A program made the translations under genes and the position numbers. Below are positions 55,999-64,000 of a stretch of 64,000 nt of DNA, piece by piece (the first letter of the stretch is position 1; each line of letters starts with the position of its first letter). The stretch is from Gammaproteobacteria bacterium MFB021. GTDB lineage: Bacteria > Pseudomonadota > Gammaproteobacteria > Pseudomonadales > Halomonadaceae. A model generated the notes under the pieces. It saw nothing but the letters and a program-made list of their open reading frames with translations, searched no databases and was not told where the DNA came from. The stretch is taken from contig JNVT01000105.1 in the NCBI GenBank assembly GCA_000737985.1, positions 30,103-94,102 of the forward strand, read 5' to 3'.

Positions 55999-56640
55999 AT
56001 GGAAATGCTACACGGTCTGGTGGTGATCACCTTCGTCCATCTGCTGGCGGCGGCCTCGCCGGGGCCGGATTTCGTGCTCGTCACTCAGCAGACGCTGAGT
56101 CGCGGCCGGCGGGTGGGGCTTTTGTGCAGCCTGGGCATCGCGCTCGGCCTCTCCATCCATATCGTCTATTCCGCCTTCGGGCTGGCGGCGGTGATCGCCA
56201 ACTCGGCCGAGGCGCTGTGGGCGATCAAGCTCCTCGGCGGCGCCTATCTGCTCTATCTGGGCATCAAGGGGCTGCGCTCGCGCCCGGCGCTTAACGAGGC
56301 CGGCGCGGTCGCCGGTTCGGTACCTGCCCTCCCGCGTTCGGCCTGGCGTGTCGTCGGTGCCGGGTTTCTGTGCAATGCGCTCAATCCCAAGGCGCCGATC
56401 TACTTCGTGGCGCTGTTCACCATCGTGCTGTCGCCGGCGATGCCGCTTTACCAGATCGCCATCTATGGCGCCTGGATCATGCTGCTGCAGCTGGGCTGGT
56501 TCTCGGCGGTGGCGCTGTTGCTGTCGACGCCGCGCATTCAGCGCGCCTTCCAGCGGGGCAGCCACTGGATCGACCGCGTGCTCGGCGCGGCGATGATTGC
56601 GCTGGGCCTCAAGGTGCTGATGACGCGGGTATCGAGCTGA
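55999..56640 (+). CDS. LysE/RhtB-family amino-acid exporter
   Basis: This inner-membrane protein of 213 residues has six hydrophobic helices. ASPGPDFVLVTQQTLSRGRRVGL and the LGGAYLLYLGIKGLRS segment are typical of RhtB/RhtC-like exporters of homoserine, threonine and related compounds. The start at 55999 follows GGAG by 6 bases. It is divergent from the DinB gene. Substrate cannot be read from sequence. Confidence 0.9.
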   Translation: MEMLHGLVVITFVHLLAAASPGPDFVLVTQQTLSRGRRVGLLCSLGIALGLSIHIVYSAFGLAAVIANSAEALWAIKLLGGAYLLYLGIKGLRSRPALNEAGAVAGSVPALPRSAWRVVGAGFLCNALNPKAPIYFVALFTIVLSPAMPLYQIAIYGAWIMLLQLGWFSAVALLLSTPRIQRAFQRGSHWIDRVLGAAMIALGLKVLMTRVSS

Positions 56641-56765
56641 CCCTGGCCGCTCTCACCCTTGGCCTGGGCCCGCTCGGCGCAAGAGTGCGATCCACGCCGA
56701 GCCTTTGCCTCTCGTCGGGGTTTTGGGCATCCTGCTCGCACCCATTCAACTGCTGAGGAACGCGC

Positions 56766-57758
56766 GTGAAAACCTGGCTACGTGATCTACCCAAGGTCGA
56801 GCTGCATCTACATATCGAGGGGTCGCTGGAGCCAGAGTTGATGTTCTCGCTGGCGGCGCGCAACGGTGTGAGCCTGCCCTACGCCACGGTGGACGACGTC
56901 CGCGAGGCGTATGACTTCAGCGATCTGCAGTCGTTTCTCGATCTTTACTATCAAGGCATGCGAGTTCTGCGCACCGAGCAGGACTTCTTCGATCTGGCGA
57001 TGGCCTATCTCGAGCGGGCCCATGCCGAGGGGGTGGTGCACGTCGAGCTCTCCTTCGACCCGCAGGCGCATCTGAACCGCGGCGTCGAGCTGGCGGTACC
57101 GTTCGAGGGACTCAATCGCGCCCGGCGTCAGGCCGAGCGTGAGTGGGGCATGACCAGCGCGCTGATCATGAGTTTTCTGCGCGATCGCGATGCCGCAGAG
57201 GCGATGGCGGTGCTGGAGAAGGCGGCGCCCTACTACGAGACGATCGATGCGGTGGGCCTGGACAGCGCCGAAGTGGGCAATCCGCCGACCAAGTTCAGCG
57301 CGGTGTTCGAGCGTGCCAAGGCACTGGGTATCCCGCGGGTGGCGCATGCCGGTGAAGAGGGCCCGGCGGCCTATATCAGCGAAGCGCTGGATGTGCTCGA
57401 CGTCTGCCGCATCGATCACGGCGTGGCCTGCCTGCAGGATGCGGTCCTGGTCGAACGACTGCGCCAGATGCAGATGCCGCTGACCGTCTGCCCGCTCTCC
57501 AACGTGCGGCTCAAGGTGGTGGCGGAGATGACCGACCACCCCTTGCCGCAGATGCTCGAACAGGGTCTGAAGGTGACGCTCAACTCCGACGATCCGGCCT
57601 ATTTCGGTGGCGGCGTGCTGGAGAACTATCTCGCCTGCGAGCAGGCTTTCGCCTGGGATCGCGCGACCTTCAAGCAGCTGGCGGGCAATGCCATCGATGT
57701 CGCCTTCATGCCGGAGGCGCGGCGGGCGGCGCTGCTGGCGCAGCTCGACGCCTGCTAA
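56766..57758 (+). CDS. Adenine/adenosine deaminase family protein
   Basis: The 330-residue TIM-barrel metal hydrolase has zinc ligands in LPKVELHLHIEGSLEPE, a third His in RVAHAGEEG with the catalytic Glu nearby, IDHGVACLQD and NSDDPAYFGG (Asp ligand). It belongs to PF00962. Pseudomonas proteins with this shape were shown to be adenine deaminases, so adenine is as likely as adenosine. The start is GTG 56766 after GAGGAA. It sits near, but not in, the nucleoside locus, and it has its own downstream palindromic element. Confidence 0.87.
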   Translation: MKTWLRDLPKVELHLHIEGSLEPELMFSLAARNGVSLPYATVDDVREAYDFSDLQSFLDLYYQGMRVLRTEQDFFDLAMAYLERAHAEGVVHVELSFDPQAHLNRGVELAVPFEGLNRARRQAEREWGMTSALIMSFLRDRDAAEAMAVLEKAAPYYETIDAVGLDSAEVGNPPTKFSAVFERAKALGIPRVAHAGEEGPAAYISEALDVLDVCRIDHGVACLQDAVLVERLRQMQMPLTVCPLSNVRLKVVAEMTDHPLPQMLEQGLKVTLNSDDPAYFGGGVLENYLACEQAFAWDRATFKQLAGNAIDVAFMPEARRAALLAQLDAC

Positions 57759-57763
57759 GGAAT

Positions 57764-57896
57764 CACTGCATAAATGCCTGCACGAGCGAATGGCTGCGTT
57801 ACGCGGTACTCGAAAGCTCGCCTAACCCCATGTTATGTCTCGCTTTCTGCGTTCCGGGCGCCTTGCCCTTCATCTCGTTCGGCGATTTATTCAGCG
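57764..57896. repeat. 133-bp palindromic dispersed element, copy 2
   Basis: CACTGCATAAATGCC at the left and GGCGATTTATTCAGCG at the right pair with a few mismatches. The left half shares ATGCCTGCAC and GCGTTA with the element at 47680-47808, but the interior differs. It begins 6 bases after the deaminase stop and could act as its 3' hairpin. Confidence 0.6.
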
Positions 57897-57952
57897 TTTC
57901 CCTAATGGCGTGATGGCCTGACAAGCTTCACTAGGGGTCAGCACCGCTGAAA

Positions 57953-57988
57953 AAGGACGCGGTATCGAGCCATCGATACCGCGTCCTT
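57953..57988. terminator. Strong terminator at the end of the aminotransferase operon
   Basis: A 16-bp perfect stem (AAGGACGCGGTATCGA / TCGATACCGCGTCCTT) with GCCA loop. Read on the minus strand it is followed by a T-run, so it terminates the aminotransferase transcript. It may also stop transcription from the deaminase side. Confidence 0.85.
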
Positions 57989-57994
57989 GTGGTA

Positions 57995-58033
57995 GTGGCG
58001 CCTATCTCAGTGGCGCCTGCCGTTGTGGCGCCT
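57995..58033. repeat. Three GTGGCGCCT motifs at 15-bp intervals
   Basis: GTGGCGCCT begins at 57995, 58010 and 58025, directly between the strong terminator and the end of the class V aminotransferase gene. The core is palindromic (GGCGCC). No function is apparent. Confidence 0.6.
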
Positions 58034-58050
58034 GCATCGGCCCGGCCGAC

Positions 58051-59169
58051 TCAGAGCGCGTCCAGCGCCTGTGCGAAGCGGCTCACCGCGCCCTCGACGT
58101 CTTCCAGCTTGTCCAGCCCGAACAGGCCGATACGGAAGGTCTGGAAATCGTCTCCCTCATCGCACATCAGCGGCACCCCGGCGGCGATCTGCACGCCCTG
58201 GGCGGCGAAGCGCGCGACCAGATCGCTCTCCCGGGTATAGCTGACCACCACGCCTGGCGCCTCGAATCCTGCCGCGGCGACGCTGGGGTAGCCGCGCTCG
58301 GCCAACAGCGCACGAATCCGCCGGCCTAGTGTCCATTGCGCCTGCTCGAGCGTGTCGAAGCCGTCCTGCTCCATCTCCTGGATGGTTTGATAGAGCCGCG
58401 TCAGGCCATCGGTCGGTAGCGTGGCGTGGTAGGCGTGCCCGCCATTTTCGTAGGTTTCCATGATTCCCAGCCAGCGCTTGAGATCGGCGGCGAAGCTGCT
58501 GCTGGTGGTGTGTTCGATGTGCGCCCGCGCACGTTCGCTGAGCATCACCATGGCGCAGCAGGGCGAGGCGCTCCAGCCCTTCTGCGGGGCGCTGATCAGC
58601 ACGTCCACGCCGGTCGCCTGCATGTCGACCCAAGCGGTGCCCGAGGCGATGCAGTCGAGCACCAGCAAGCCGTCGACCGCGTGCGCCGCCTCGGCCAGTT
58701 GGCGTAGATAGTCATCCGGCAGCAACACCCCGGCTGAGGTTTCGACGTGTGGCGCGAAGACCACGGCCGGGCGCTCTGCGTGAATGGCGGCGACCACTTC
58801 GTCGATCGGGGCCGGGGCGAACGGGGACTGAGACTCGCTGCCCTGGCGCCGGGCCTTGAGTACCTGGGTGGCGGCGGCGATGCGGCCCTGGTCGAGAATC
58901 TGGGTCCAGCGGTAGCTGAACCAGCCGTTGCGCACGATCAGACAGCGGGCATCGGTGGCGAACTGGCGTGCCACGGCCTCCATGCCGAAGGTCCCGCTGC
59001 CGGGCACGATGATGCTGCTGTGGGCGTTGTAGGTGCGCTTCAGCAGGCGCGAGAGCTCGCGCATGACCTGCTGAAAGCTCTGCGACATGTGGTTGAGCGA
59101 GCGGTCGGTATAGACGACTGAGTATTCCAGCAGGCCGTCGGGGTCGACGTCCGGGCGAAGTGCCGGCAT
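58051..59169 (-). CDS. Class V aminotransferase (alanine-glyoxylate aminotransferase-like)
   Basis: This PLP enzyme of 372 residues is in the serine-pyruvate/alanine-glyoxylate family. SSIIVPGSGTFGMEAV binds the PLP phosphate side, HVETSAGVLLPDD and LVLDCIASG carry the PLP Asp, and the Schiff-base Lys is in LISAPQKGWSA. AAGGAG lies 7 bases before the start. The gene follows the class I aminotransferase with a 32-base gap. Actual substrates are unknown. Confidence 0.85.
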   Translation of the reverse strand: MPALRPDVDPDGLLEYSVVYTDRSLNHMSQSFQQVMRELSRLLKRTYNAHSSIIVPGSGTFGMEAVARQFATDARCLIVRNGWFSYRWTQILDQGRIAAATQVLKARRQGSESQSPFAPAPIDEVVAAIHAERPAVVFAPHVETSAGVLLPDDYLRQLAEAAHAVDGLLVLDCIASGTAWVDMQATGVDVLISAPQKGWSASPCCAMVMLSERARAHIEHTTSSSFAADLKRWLGIMETYENGGHAYHATLPTDGLTRLYQTIQEMEQDGFDTLEQAQWTLGRRIRALLAERGYPSVAAAGFEAPGVVVSYTRESDLVARFAAQGVQIAAGVPLMCDEGDDFQTFRIGLFGLDKLEDVEGAVSRFAQALDAL

Positions 59170-59201
59170 GGGTGGGCTCCTTGAGGTGGAATGAAGTGAA
59201 A

Positions 59202-60419
59202 TCAGCGCGCAGCGGCCGCGACGGCGGGCAAGGTGCGCAGATAAGGCACCAGGCGCGCCAGCGCCTCCTCGGCCAGTGCCGGGTCGATGGCGAAGCAGAT
59301 GCGCAGGTAATCCTCTCCTTCGGGGCCGAAGGCGCTGCCGGGAGCCACGCCGACCTTGGTATCCCGCAGCAGCTGCACCGCGCGCTCCAGGCTGGTGCCC
59401 GGGAGCCCGTGCACCTTGAAGAAGAGATAGAAGGTGCCCTGGGGGGTGAAGATGGTAACGTTGTCCAGCGCTTCGAGCCCCTGGACCAGGATATCCCGCG
59501 ATGCCTGGCAGCGAGCGATCTGATGAACGATGAAGTCATCCCCGGTCTCGAGTGCCACCTGGCAGGCGCGCTGCACGAAGGGGGCGACACCGGTGGTGTT
59601 GTACTGACACAGCCGGGCGAAGAGGGTTTCCATGCCGCTGGGGCAGACGACCCAGCCGGCGCGCCAGCCGGTCATGCACCAGTTTTTCGAGAAGGTGTTG
59701 GTCACCAGCAGACGGTCGGTGTCGTCGCACAGCTGCAGAAAAGAGGGGGCCGGCCCCTGACCGTCGTAGACGAAGTGGTTGTAGACCTCATCGGCGACGA
59801 TCCACAGTCCGCGCTTGCGGCAGAAGTCGCGCAGCCGGCGCATATCTGCCAGGGGCATGCGCCAGCCGGTGGGGTTGGAGGGCGAGTTGATGAAGAGCGC
59901 TCGCGTGCGCTCGGTGACCGCGGCGAACAGGGTGTCGAGATCGAGCGTGATGGCGCCATCGGTATGGAACTCGAAGGCGACCGCGACATTGACGCCGCCG
60001 CAGATCGCCACCACCTGCTTGGCGTTGGGCCAGGCAGGCGAGGGCATGATCACTTCGTCGCCCTCGTCGAGTATGGCCTGCATGGCCATGACCACCGCAT
60101 TCATGCCGCCGATCGAGACGCAGAAGCGCTCGGGCGCTACCTCCACATCCCAGTGACGCCGGTGATAGTCCGACAGTGCCTGTCTCAGGCCCGGTGTGCC
60201 CTGGGAATAGCCATAACGGGTATCGCCCGCCTCGAGCGCCGCGATGGCGGCATCGCGGATGGGGGCGGGCGTGGCTAGGTCGCCTTCGCCGATCCACAGG
60301 CGGACCACGCTGTCGTCGTGCCGCGCCATGTCCGCCACGGTCACGATCTGGTTGTCGGGCATGTCGCGTACCCGGGAGGAGCTGAACGGCTGCAGGGCAG
60401 CGGGGATCACGTCGGGCAT
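59202..60419 (-). CDS. Class I/II aminotransferase
   Basis: This PLP aminotransferase of 405 residues has YGYSQGTPGLRQAL, SPSNPTGWRMPL, IVADEVYNHFVYDG and the PLP-Lys in TFSKNWCMTGWRAGWVV. It is of the aspartate/LL-diaminopimelate aminotransferase fold type. ATG 60419 is preferred (AGGTG 9 bases before); GTG 60431 is possible. It is the first gene of a two-gene minus-strand operon and divergent from the adhesin gene. Substrates unknown. Confidence 0.88.
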   Translation of the reverse strand: MPDVIPAALQPFSSSRVRDMPDNQIVTVADMARHDDSVVRLWIGEGDLATPAPIRDAAIAALEAGDTRYGYSQGTPGLRQALSDYHRRHWDVEVAPERFCVSIGGMNAVVMAMQAILDEGDEVIMPSPAWPNAKQVVAICGGVNVAVAFEFHTDGAITLDLDTLFAAVTERTRALFINSPSNPTGWRMPLADMRRLRDFCRKRGLWIVADEVYNHFVYDGQGPAPSFLQLCDDTDRLLVTNTFSKNWCMTGWRAGWVVCPSGMETLFARLCQYNTTGVAPFVQRACQVALETGDDFIVHQIARCQASRDILVQGLEALDNVTIFTPQGTFYLFFKVHGLPGTSLERAVQLLRDTKVGVAPGSAFGPEGEDYLRICFAIDPALAEEALARLVPYLRTLPAVAAAAR

Positions 60420-60613
60420 TAGGGTGGGCACCTGGTGGCATCTGCTTGCTCGATCATATCGGGGAAGTCGCGAGCTGGCTAACCGTCAGCGCGGGAGTTT
60501 GCCGGCTAACAAATCCTAACAATTTGGTTTTCCTGATTTTTACAAATGCTAGGCTAAGATTAATGAAAATATGCGAAGTGATTAATAAATTAGTCTTGCG
60601 CTCGCGCACAGAA

Positions 60614-60670
60614 GGGTTACATTTCGCCAAAATGGCGTAACCCGCGTGTTGCGCGCTCGCATCTGGTTAC
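60614..60670. promoter_or_regulatory. GGTTAC box array in the aminotransferase/adhesin divergent region
   Basis: GGGTTAC (60614) and its inverse GTAACCC (60637) form an imperfect palindrome whose middle contains GCCA and TGGC. A third GGTTAC occurs at 60665, 50 bases from the first. The boxes lie within 75 bases of the adhesin start. The 150 bases upstream are unusually AT-rich. The binding protein is unknown. Confidence 0.45.
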
Positions 60671-60686
60671 AATTGGGGGATGTTCG

Positions 60687-63600
60687 ATGGCCGCTCTGCT
60701 CACCGTGGTCCGGGTTGATGGCAATGTCTTCGTGCTGGATCCGCGCAAGCTGCTGATCCCGGGCATGGCGCTTACCGAGGGCGCAACCCTGGTGGCGCCA
60801 GATGGCGGCCGGCTGATTCTGGCGGACGGTGCGGTACTGCCGCTCAACGCGGGGCAGCCCCTGATCCTACAGGTCGTCGAGGATGTTCCCACGCTGCTGG
60901 TGGCGGACGCCGGCAGTGCCGACAGCGACATTGCCGCGCTGCAGGCGGCCATCGAGGCGGGGGTTGACCCGACGGCCGTTCAGCAGGCGCCGGCAGCTGG
61001 TAACGCCGGCGGCGGTGGCGGCAGCCTCTCCGGTGAAGGCGGTTTCTCCAACCCGTTCGACATCGCGCGGGTGGGCCGTGAGGAGAGCAGCAGCTATAGC
61101 TACAACGCTGCCTTTGCGGATCCGGGCGCGCCAGTGGTCACCCCCGCGAGTTTTTCGCCCCCCGCCGCCGATGCGCCGGCCGACGCCGGCGGTGTCGCCA
61201 CGCCGAGCGTGACGATTCGTCTCGATGCGATCGCCAGCGACGATATCCTTAATCTCGCTGAATCCGAGCAGCCGGTCGCGCTGAGCGGTTCCGCCGGTGG
61301 TGATGCCGCCGCTGGGGATGTCGTGACGGTGACCATCGGTGGGGTGGCTTACAGCACGACCTTGACCGATCAGTTGACCTTCAGTGTCACTGTGCCCGGT
61401 AGTCTATTGGCGACCAACCCCGCAGTCACCGCGACCGTTACGCACGCGGCCAATGGCACCACGGTCACCGCGACCACCACGCGCCCCTACGAGGTCGATA
61501 CCGACACCCCGTCGCCCACGGTTCGGCTCGATACCATCGCTGGCGATGACGTTGTCAATGCCGTCGAGTCGCGCGGTGATTTGACGCTGTCCGGTAGTGT
61601 CGGCGGCGATGCCGCTGCTGGAGACCGGGTCACGGTCATCATCGGCGACCAGCAGTACACAGCGATCGTCCAGAACGATCTGAGCTTCTCGGTCGCCGTG
61701 CCGGGCAGTGTCCTTGCGGGCAGCGATCTGGGGGCTGTCATTGCTGTGGTCAGCCACACCGACGCGGCGGGCAACACCGGCTCTGCGACGACCAGCCGCG
61801 ACTACGGCGTGGATACGACCTCGCCACAGCTTGGAATCAGCCTGGATAGCGTGGCCGGCGACGGCATCGTCAACGCTGGCGAGGCGGGCCAGACGCTACC
61901 GATCACGGGCCAGGTGACTGGCGAGTACAGTGCGGGTGATACCGTCACGCTGACGGTGGGCGATCAGACCTATACCGGGACGGTAGACGGCGACGGCCGC
62001 TTTTCGATCTCCGTCCCCGGTTCGCAGCTTGCAGGTAATGACACCATCGAAGCCTCGGTGACGCACACCGATGCTGCTGGCAATACCGGTAGCGCTTCGA
62101 CCGACCGCGGCTATGGCGTGGATACCACGGCACCCGCGGCGGTCGCCGATACCGGCACGACCTCGGAGGGGCAAACCCTGGCTGTCGGCGCAGCGCGTGG
62201 CGTGCTCGCCAACGATTCCGACGTCGGCAGTGACGGTGCCGCTCTGCGCGTGGTTGCCATCAATGGCAGCTCGAATGCGGTGGGGCAGGCTGTCGTGGGC
62301 TCAGGTGGTGGTACTTTCGTCGTGCAGGCGGATGGCAGCTATCGTTTTCTACCCGGCGACACCTTCAATTCGCTGGGTGCTGGCGACAGCGCGACGTCGC
62401 AAATCAGCTACACCGTCAGTGACAGCCACGGCAATCTGTCGGTCACCACGCTGACGATCACGATCGATGGTCTCAACGACTCGGCGATTATCAGCGGTAA
62501 CGCGCTGGGCAGCGTGACCGAGGATAGCAATGTCACCAATGGGAACCTGACGACCGCTGGCACGCTGACGGTGGTTGATCCCGACGCGGGTCAGTCCAGC
62601 TTCAACCCTGATAGCGTGGTGTTCACAGGCGCTACTGGCGTTATCCAGGGTAACGGCGGTGCGCTGGGCGTGCTCTCCATCGCTGCCAACGGTGCTTGGA
62701 GCTACACGGTCGACAACAGTAAGGTGCAGTACCTCGATGCCGGCCAGAGCCGTGTCGAAACCTATACGGTCACATCCGCGGATGGTTCTGCCACTCAGAC
62801 CATCACCGTGACCATTCATGGGGCCGCCGACGCGCCGACCATTGGTGGAGCAACCAGCGGTGCCGTGACCGAAGATGTCGCGGTGACCAATGGCAATTTG
62901 GTCACCAGCGGGACGCTCACGATCGTCGACGCCGACACTGGCCAGTCGAGTTTCCGACCTGGTGCCGCGACACCGATAGGTAATCCGCTGGGTAGCCTGA
63001 CGATAGGCGCGAACGGCCAGTGGAATTACACGGTCGATAACAGCAAAGTTCAGTATCTGGCCGCCGGCCAAAGCAAGGTCGAACAGTTCACGGTCACGAC
63101 GGCTGATGGTACGCCTCAGACAATCCGTATCACGATCACTGGCACCAACGAGGTGCCGGTGGCCCGCGCCGATACCGGCAGCATCGGTGAGAATGGCACT
63201 CTCAACGTCACCGCCGCTCAGGGCGTGCTGGCTAACGATAGCGATGTCGACGGTGGCACCCTGAGCGTCAGCGCGGTGAACGGCGTGGCGGGCAGCGTGG
63301 GCCAGGCTATTGCCGGCTCCAACGGTGGCACCTTCACACTGAACGCGGACGGTTCTTACAGCTTCAATCCGGGCAAGGCGTTCGATCGCCTGGCCGCGGG
63401 TCAGCAGGACACCACCCAGATCAGCTACACCGTCAGCGATGGCCAGGGCGGCACTGCCACCTCGACGTTGACCGTGACGGTGACCGGCACCAATGATGCG
63501 CCGGTGGCCGTGGCGGATACTCAGACCACCGGTGAAAACGCCACCCTGAACGCTCAGGTGCCGGCAGCGACTGATGTCGACGGCACGGTCGAGAGCTACC

Positions 63601-64000
63601 AGCTTGCGACAGGCGTGGGTCAGGGCAACGGCAGCCTCAGCTTCAATAGCGACGGCAGCTACACCTTCAACCCGGGTGCCGACTTCGACGCGCTGGCCGC
63701 TGGCCAGAGTCGCGACGTCACCTTCACTTATACCGCCACCGACAACAATGGCGGCGTCAGTGCCCCGCAGACGGTGACCATCACCGTCACCGGCACCAAC
63801 GACGTGCCGGTGGCCAAGGCCGACACCCAGATCACCGGCGAGAACGCCACGCTGACTAGCCAAGTGCCGGCAGCGACTGATGTCGACGGCACGGTCGAGA
63901 GCTATCAGCTCGCGACCGGCGTGGGTCAGGGCAACGGTGCGCTGAGCTTTAATAGCGACGGCAGCTACACCTTCAACCCGGGTGCCGACTTCGACGGCCT
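60687..64000 (+). CDS. Giant LapA-type adhesin with retention module, 5' part
   Basis: The frame starts at ATG 60687 after GGGGGA and stays open to the window edge (1,104 codons). Residues 1-~90 resemble the LapA retention module (VVRVDGNVFVLDP...LILADG). GVDPT and PAAG (102-105) then sit where LapG protease cuts LapA-like proteins. A Gly-rich linker and a FDIARVG line follow. Next come three Ig-like repeats, each with an LDxIAGDDxVNAxE-type motif (about 61218, 61522, 61838), then VCBS/cadherin-like repeats with ADTG..EN and VLANDSDV motifs. The last two visible units (from 63480 and 63786) are nearly identical, period 306 bp. No Sec signal peptide: a type I secretion route is expected, but its genes lie outside. 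Confidence 0.9.
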   Translation, partial: MAALLTVVRVDGNVFVLDPRKLLIPGMALTEGATLVAPDGGRLILADGAVLPLNAGQPLILQVVEDVPTLLVADAGSADSDIAALQAAIEAGVDPTAVQQAPAAGNAGGGGGSLSGEGGFSNPFDIARVGREESSSYSYNAAFADPGAPVVTPASFSPPAADAPADAGGVATPSVTIRLDAIASDDILNLAESEQPVALSGSAGGDAAAGDVVTVTIGGVAYSTTLTDQLTFSVTVPGSLLATNPAVTATVTHAANGTTVTATTTRPYEVDTDTPSPTVRLDTIAGDDVVNAVESRGDLTLSGSVGGDAAAGDRVTVIIGDQQYTAIVQNDLSFSVAVPGSVLAGSDLGAVIAVVSHTDAAGNTGSATTSRDYGVDTTSPQLGISLDSVAGDGIVNAGEAGQTLPITGQVTGEYSAGDTVTLTVGDQTYTGTVDGDGRFSISVPGSQLAGNDTIEASVTHTDAAGNTGSASTDRGYGVDTTAPAAVADTGTTSEGQTLAVGAARGVLANDSDVGSDGAALRVVAINGSSNAVGQAVVGSGGGTFVVQADGSYRFLPGDTFNSLGAGDSATSQISYTVSDSHGNLSVTTLTITIDGLNDSAIISGNALGSVTEDSNVTNGNLTTAGTLTVVDPDAGQSSFNPDSVVFTGATGVIQGNGGALGVLSIAANGAWSYTVDNSKVQYLDAGQSRVETYTVTSADGSATQTITVTIHGAADAPTIGGATSGAVTEDVAVTNGNLVTSGTLTIVDADTGQSSFRPGAATPIGNPLGSLTIGANGQWNYTVDNSKVQYLAAGQSKVEQFTVTTADGTPQTIRITITGTNEVPVARADTGSIGENGTLNVTAAQGVLANDSDVDGGTLSVSAVNGVAGSVGQAIAGSNGGTFTLNADGSYSFNPGKAFDRLAAGQQDTTQISYTVSDGQGGTATSTLTVTVTGTNDAPVAVADTQTTGENATLNAQVPAATDVDGTVESYQLATGVGQGNGSLSFNSDGSYTFNPGADFDALAAGQSRDVTFTYTATDNNGGVSAPQTVTITVTGTNDVPVAKADTQITGENATLTSQVPAATDVDGTVESYQLATGVGQGNGALSFNSDGSYTFNPGADFDG
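63480..64000 (+). repeat. Tandem 306-bp repeats inside the adhesin gene
   Basis: The units starting at GTGACCGGC (63480) and GTCACCGGC (63786) encode near-identical 102-residue repeats (VTGTND.PVA.ADTQ.TGENATL...ATDVDGTVESYQLATGVGQGNG). The second unit is cut by the window edge. Differences are mostly synonymous, suggesting recent duplication or gene conversion. Confidence 0.85.

Noticed and set aside
60446..60640. 64-codon frame in the divergent region before the adhesin
   Set aside because: It lies over the AT-rich promoter region and the GGTTAC boxes, with no ribosome site.
62349..63863. 504-codon minus-strand frame inside the adhesin
   Set aside because: It mirrors the repetitive adhesin and has no ribosome site or recognisable domain; the plus frame carries the retention module and VCBS motifs.

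Overview
The window is GC-rich, densely coded DNA from a gammaproteobacterium. It most resembles a halophilic member of the Halomonadaceae (Halomonas, Salinicola, Kushneria and relatives). This is inferred from gene content: an Entner-Doudoroff dehydratase next to gap, a BCCT osmolyte carrier, a large glycogen/trehalose cluster, an AcrAB-type pump, and a LapA-type adhesin with a retention module. No database search was possible. I saw no rRNA, tRNA, insertion sequence, prophage or CRISPR array.

Layout. 1-1457: start of a minus-strand edd-like gene, a shared promoter region with a perfect palindrome, then gap and a strong terminator. 1458-10201: a non-coding stretch, a small hypothetical gene, a PAS protein with a degenerate GGDEF domain, an exported dienelactone-hydrolase-like protein, pncB, a DUF4190 membrane protein, a FemAB/GNAT-like protein, a Kef-type K+/H+ antiporter and a fructosamine-kinase-family protein. 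10225-15651: acrR divergent from acrAB, with an AcrR/TtgR-like operator between them. 15707-33027: the glycogen/trehalose region. It runs glgA, a GlgB-like pseudoenzyme, treZ, malQ and treY, each overlapping the next by ATGA, then a DUF2934 protein, glgX and glgB. A cytoplasmic trehalase and an SDR dehydrogenase lie on the other strand. 33256-36056: an MscS-family channel and a small membrane protein. 36374-40992: a minus-strand operon of BCCT transporter, CocE/NonD hydrolase and LysR regulator. 41206-42978: a DUF3820 gene and an overlapping pair of J-domain genes. 43095-51388: a complete deoxynucleoside-use locus (nupC, deoC, deoA, deoB, deoD and cdd on minus; tsx and deoR on plus). 51596-57758: a GabD-like dehydrogenase coupled to a PucR regulator, a HAD dehalogenase, a DinB-fold protein, a LysE exporter and an adenine/adenosine deaminase. 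58051-60419: two aminotransferases. 60687-64000: the first ~1,100 residues of a giant repetitive adhesin that runs off the right edge.

How it works together. GlgA, GlgB, GlgX and MalQ build and remodel alpha-glucan. TreY and TreZ convert linear alpha-glucan to trehalose, a compatible solute, and the facing trehalase can recycle trehalose to glucose. Edd and Gap belong to the Entner-Doudoroff/glycolytic route that would use this glucose. Tsx and NupC bring nucleosides across the outer and inner membranes. Cdd, DeoA, DeoD, DeoB and DeoC convert them to bases plus acetaldehyde and glyceraldehyde-3-phosphate, probably under the DeoR-type repressor encoded beside tsx.

The best candidate for something undescribed is the protein at 17514-18803. 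It keeps the C-terminal sequence of a glycogen branching enzyme but has lost the GH13 catalytic motifs, and it is translationally coupled inside the glgA-treZ operon. Secondary candidates are the J-domain pair at 41418-42978, the BCCT/CocE operon, and several unexplained repeats and palindromes in intergenic regions.
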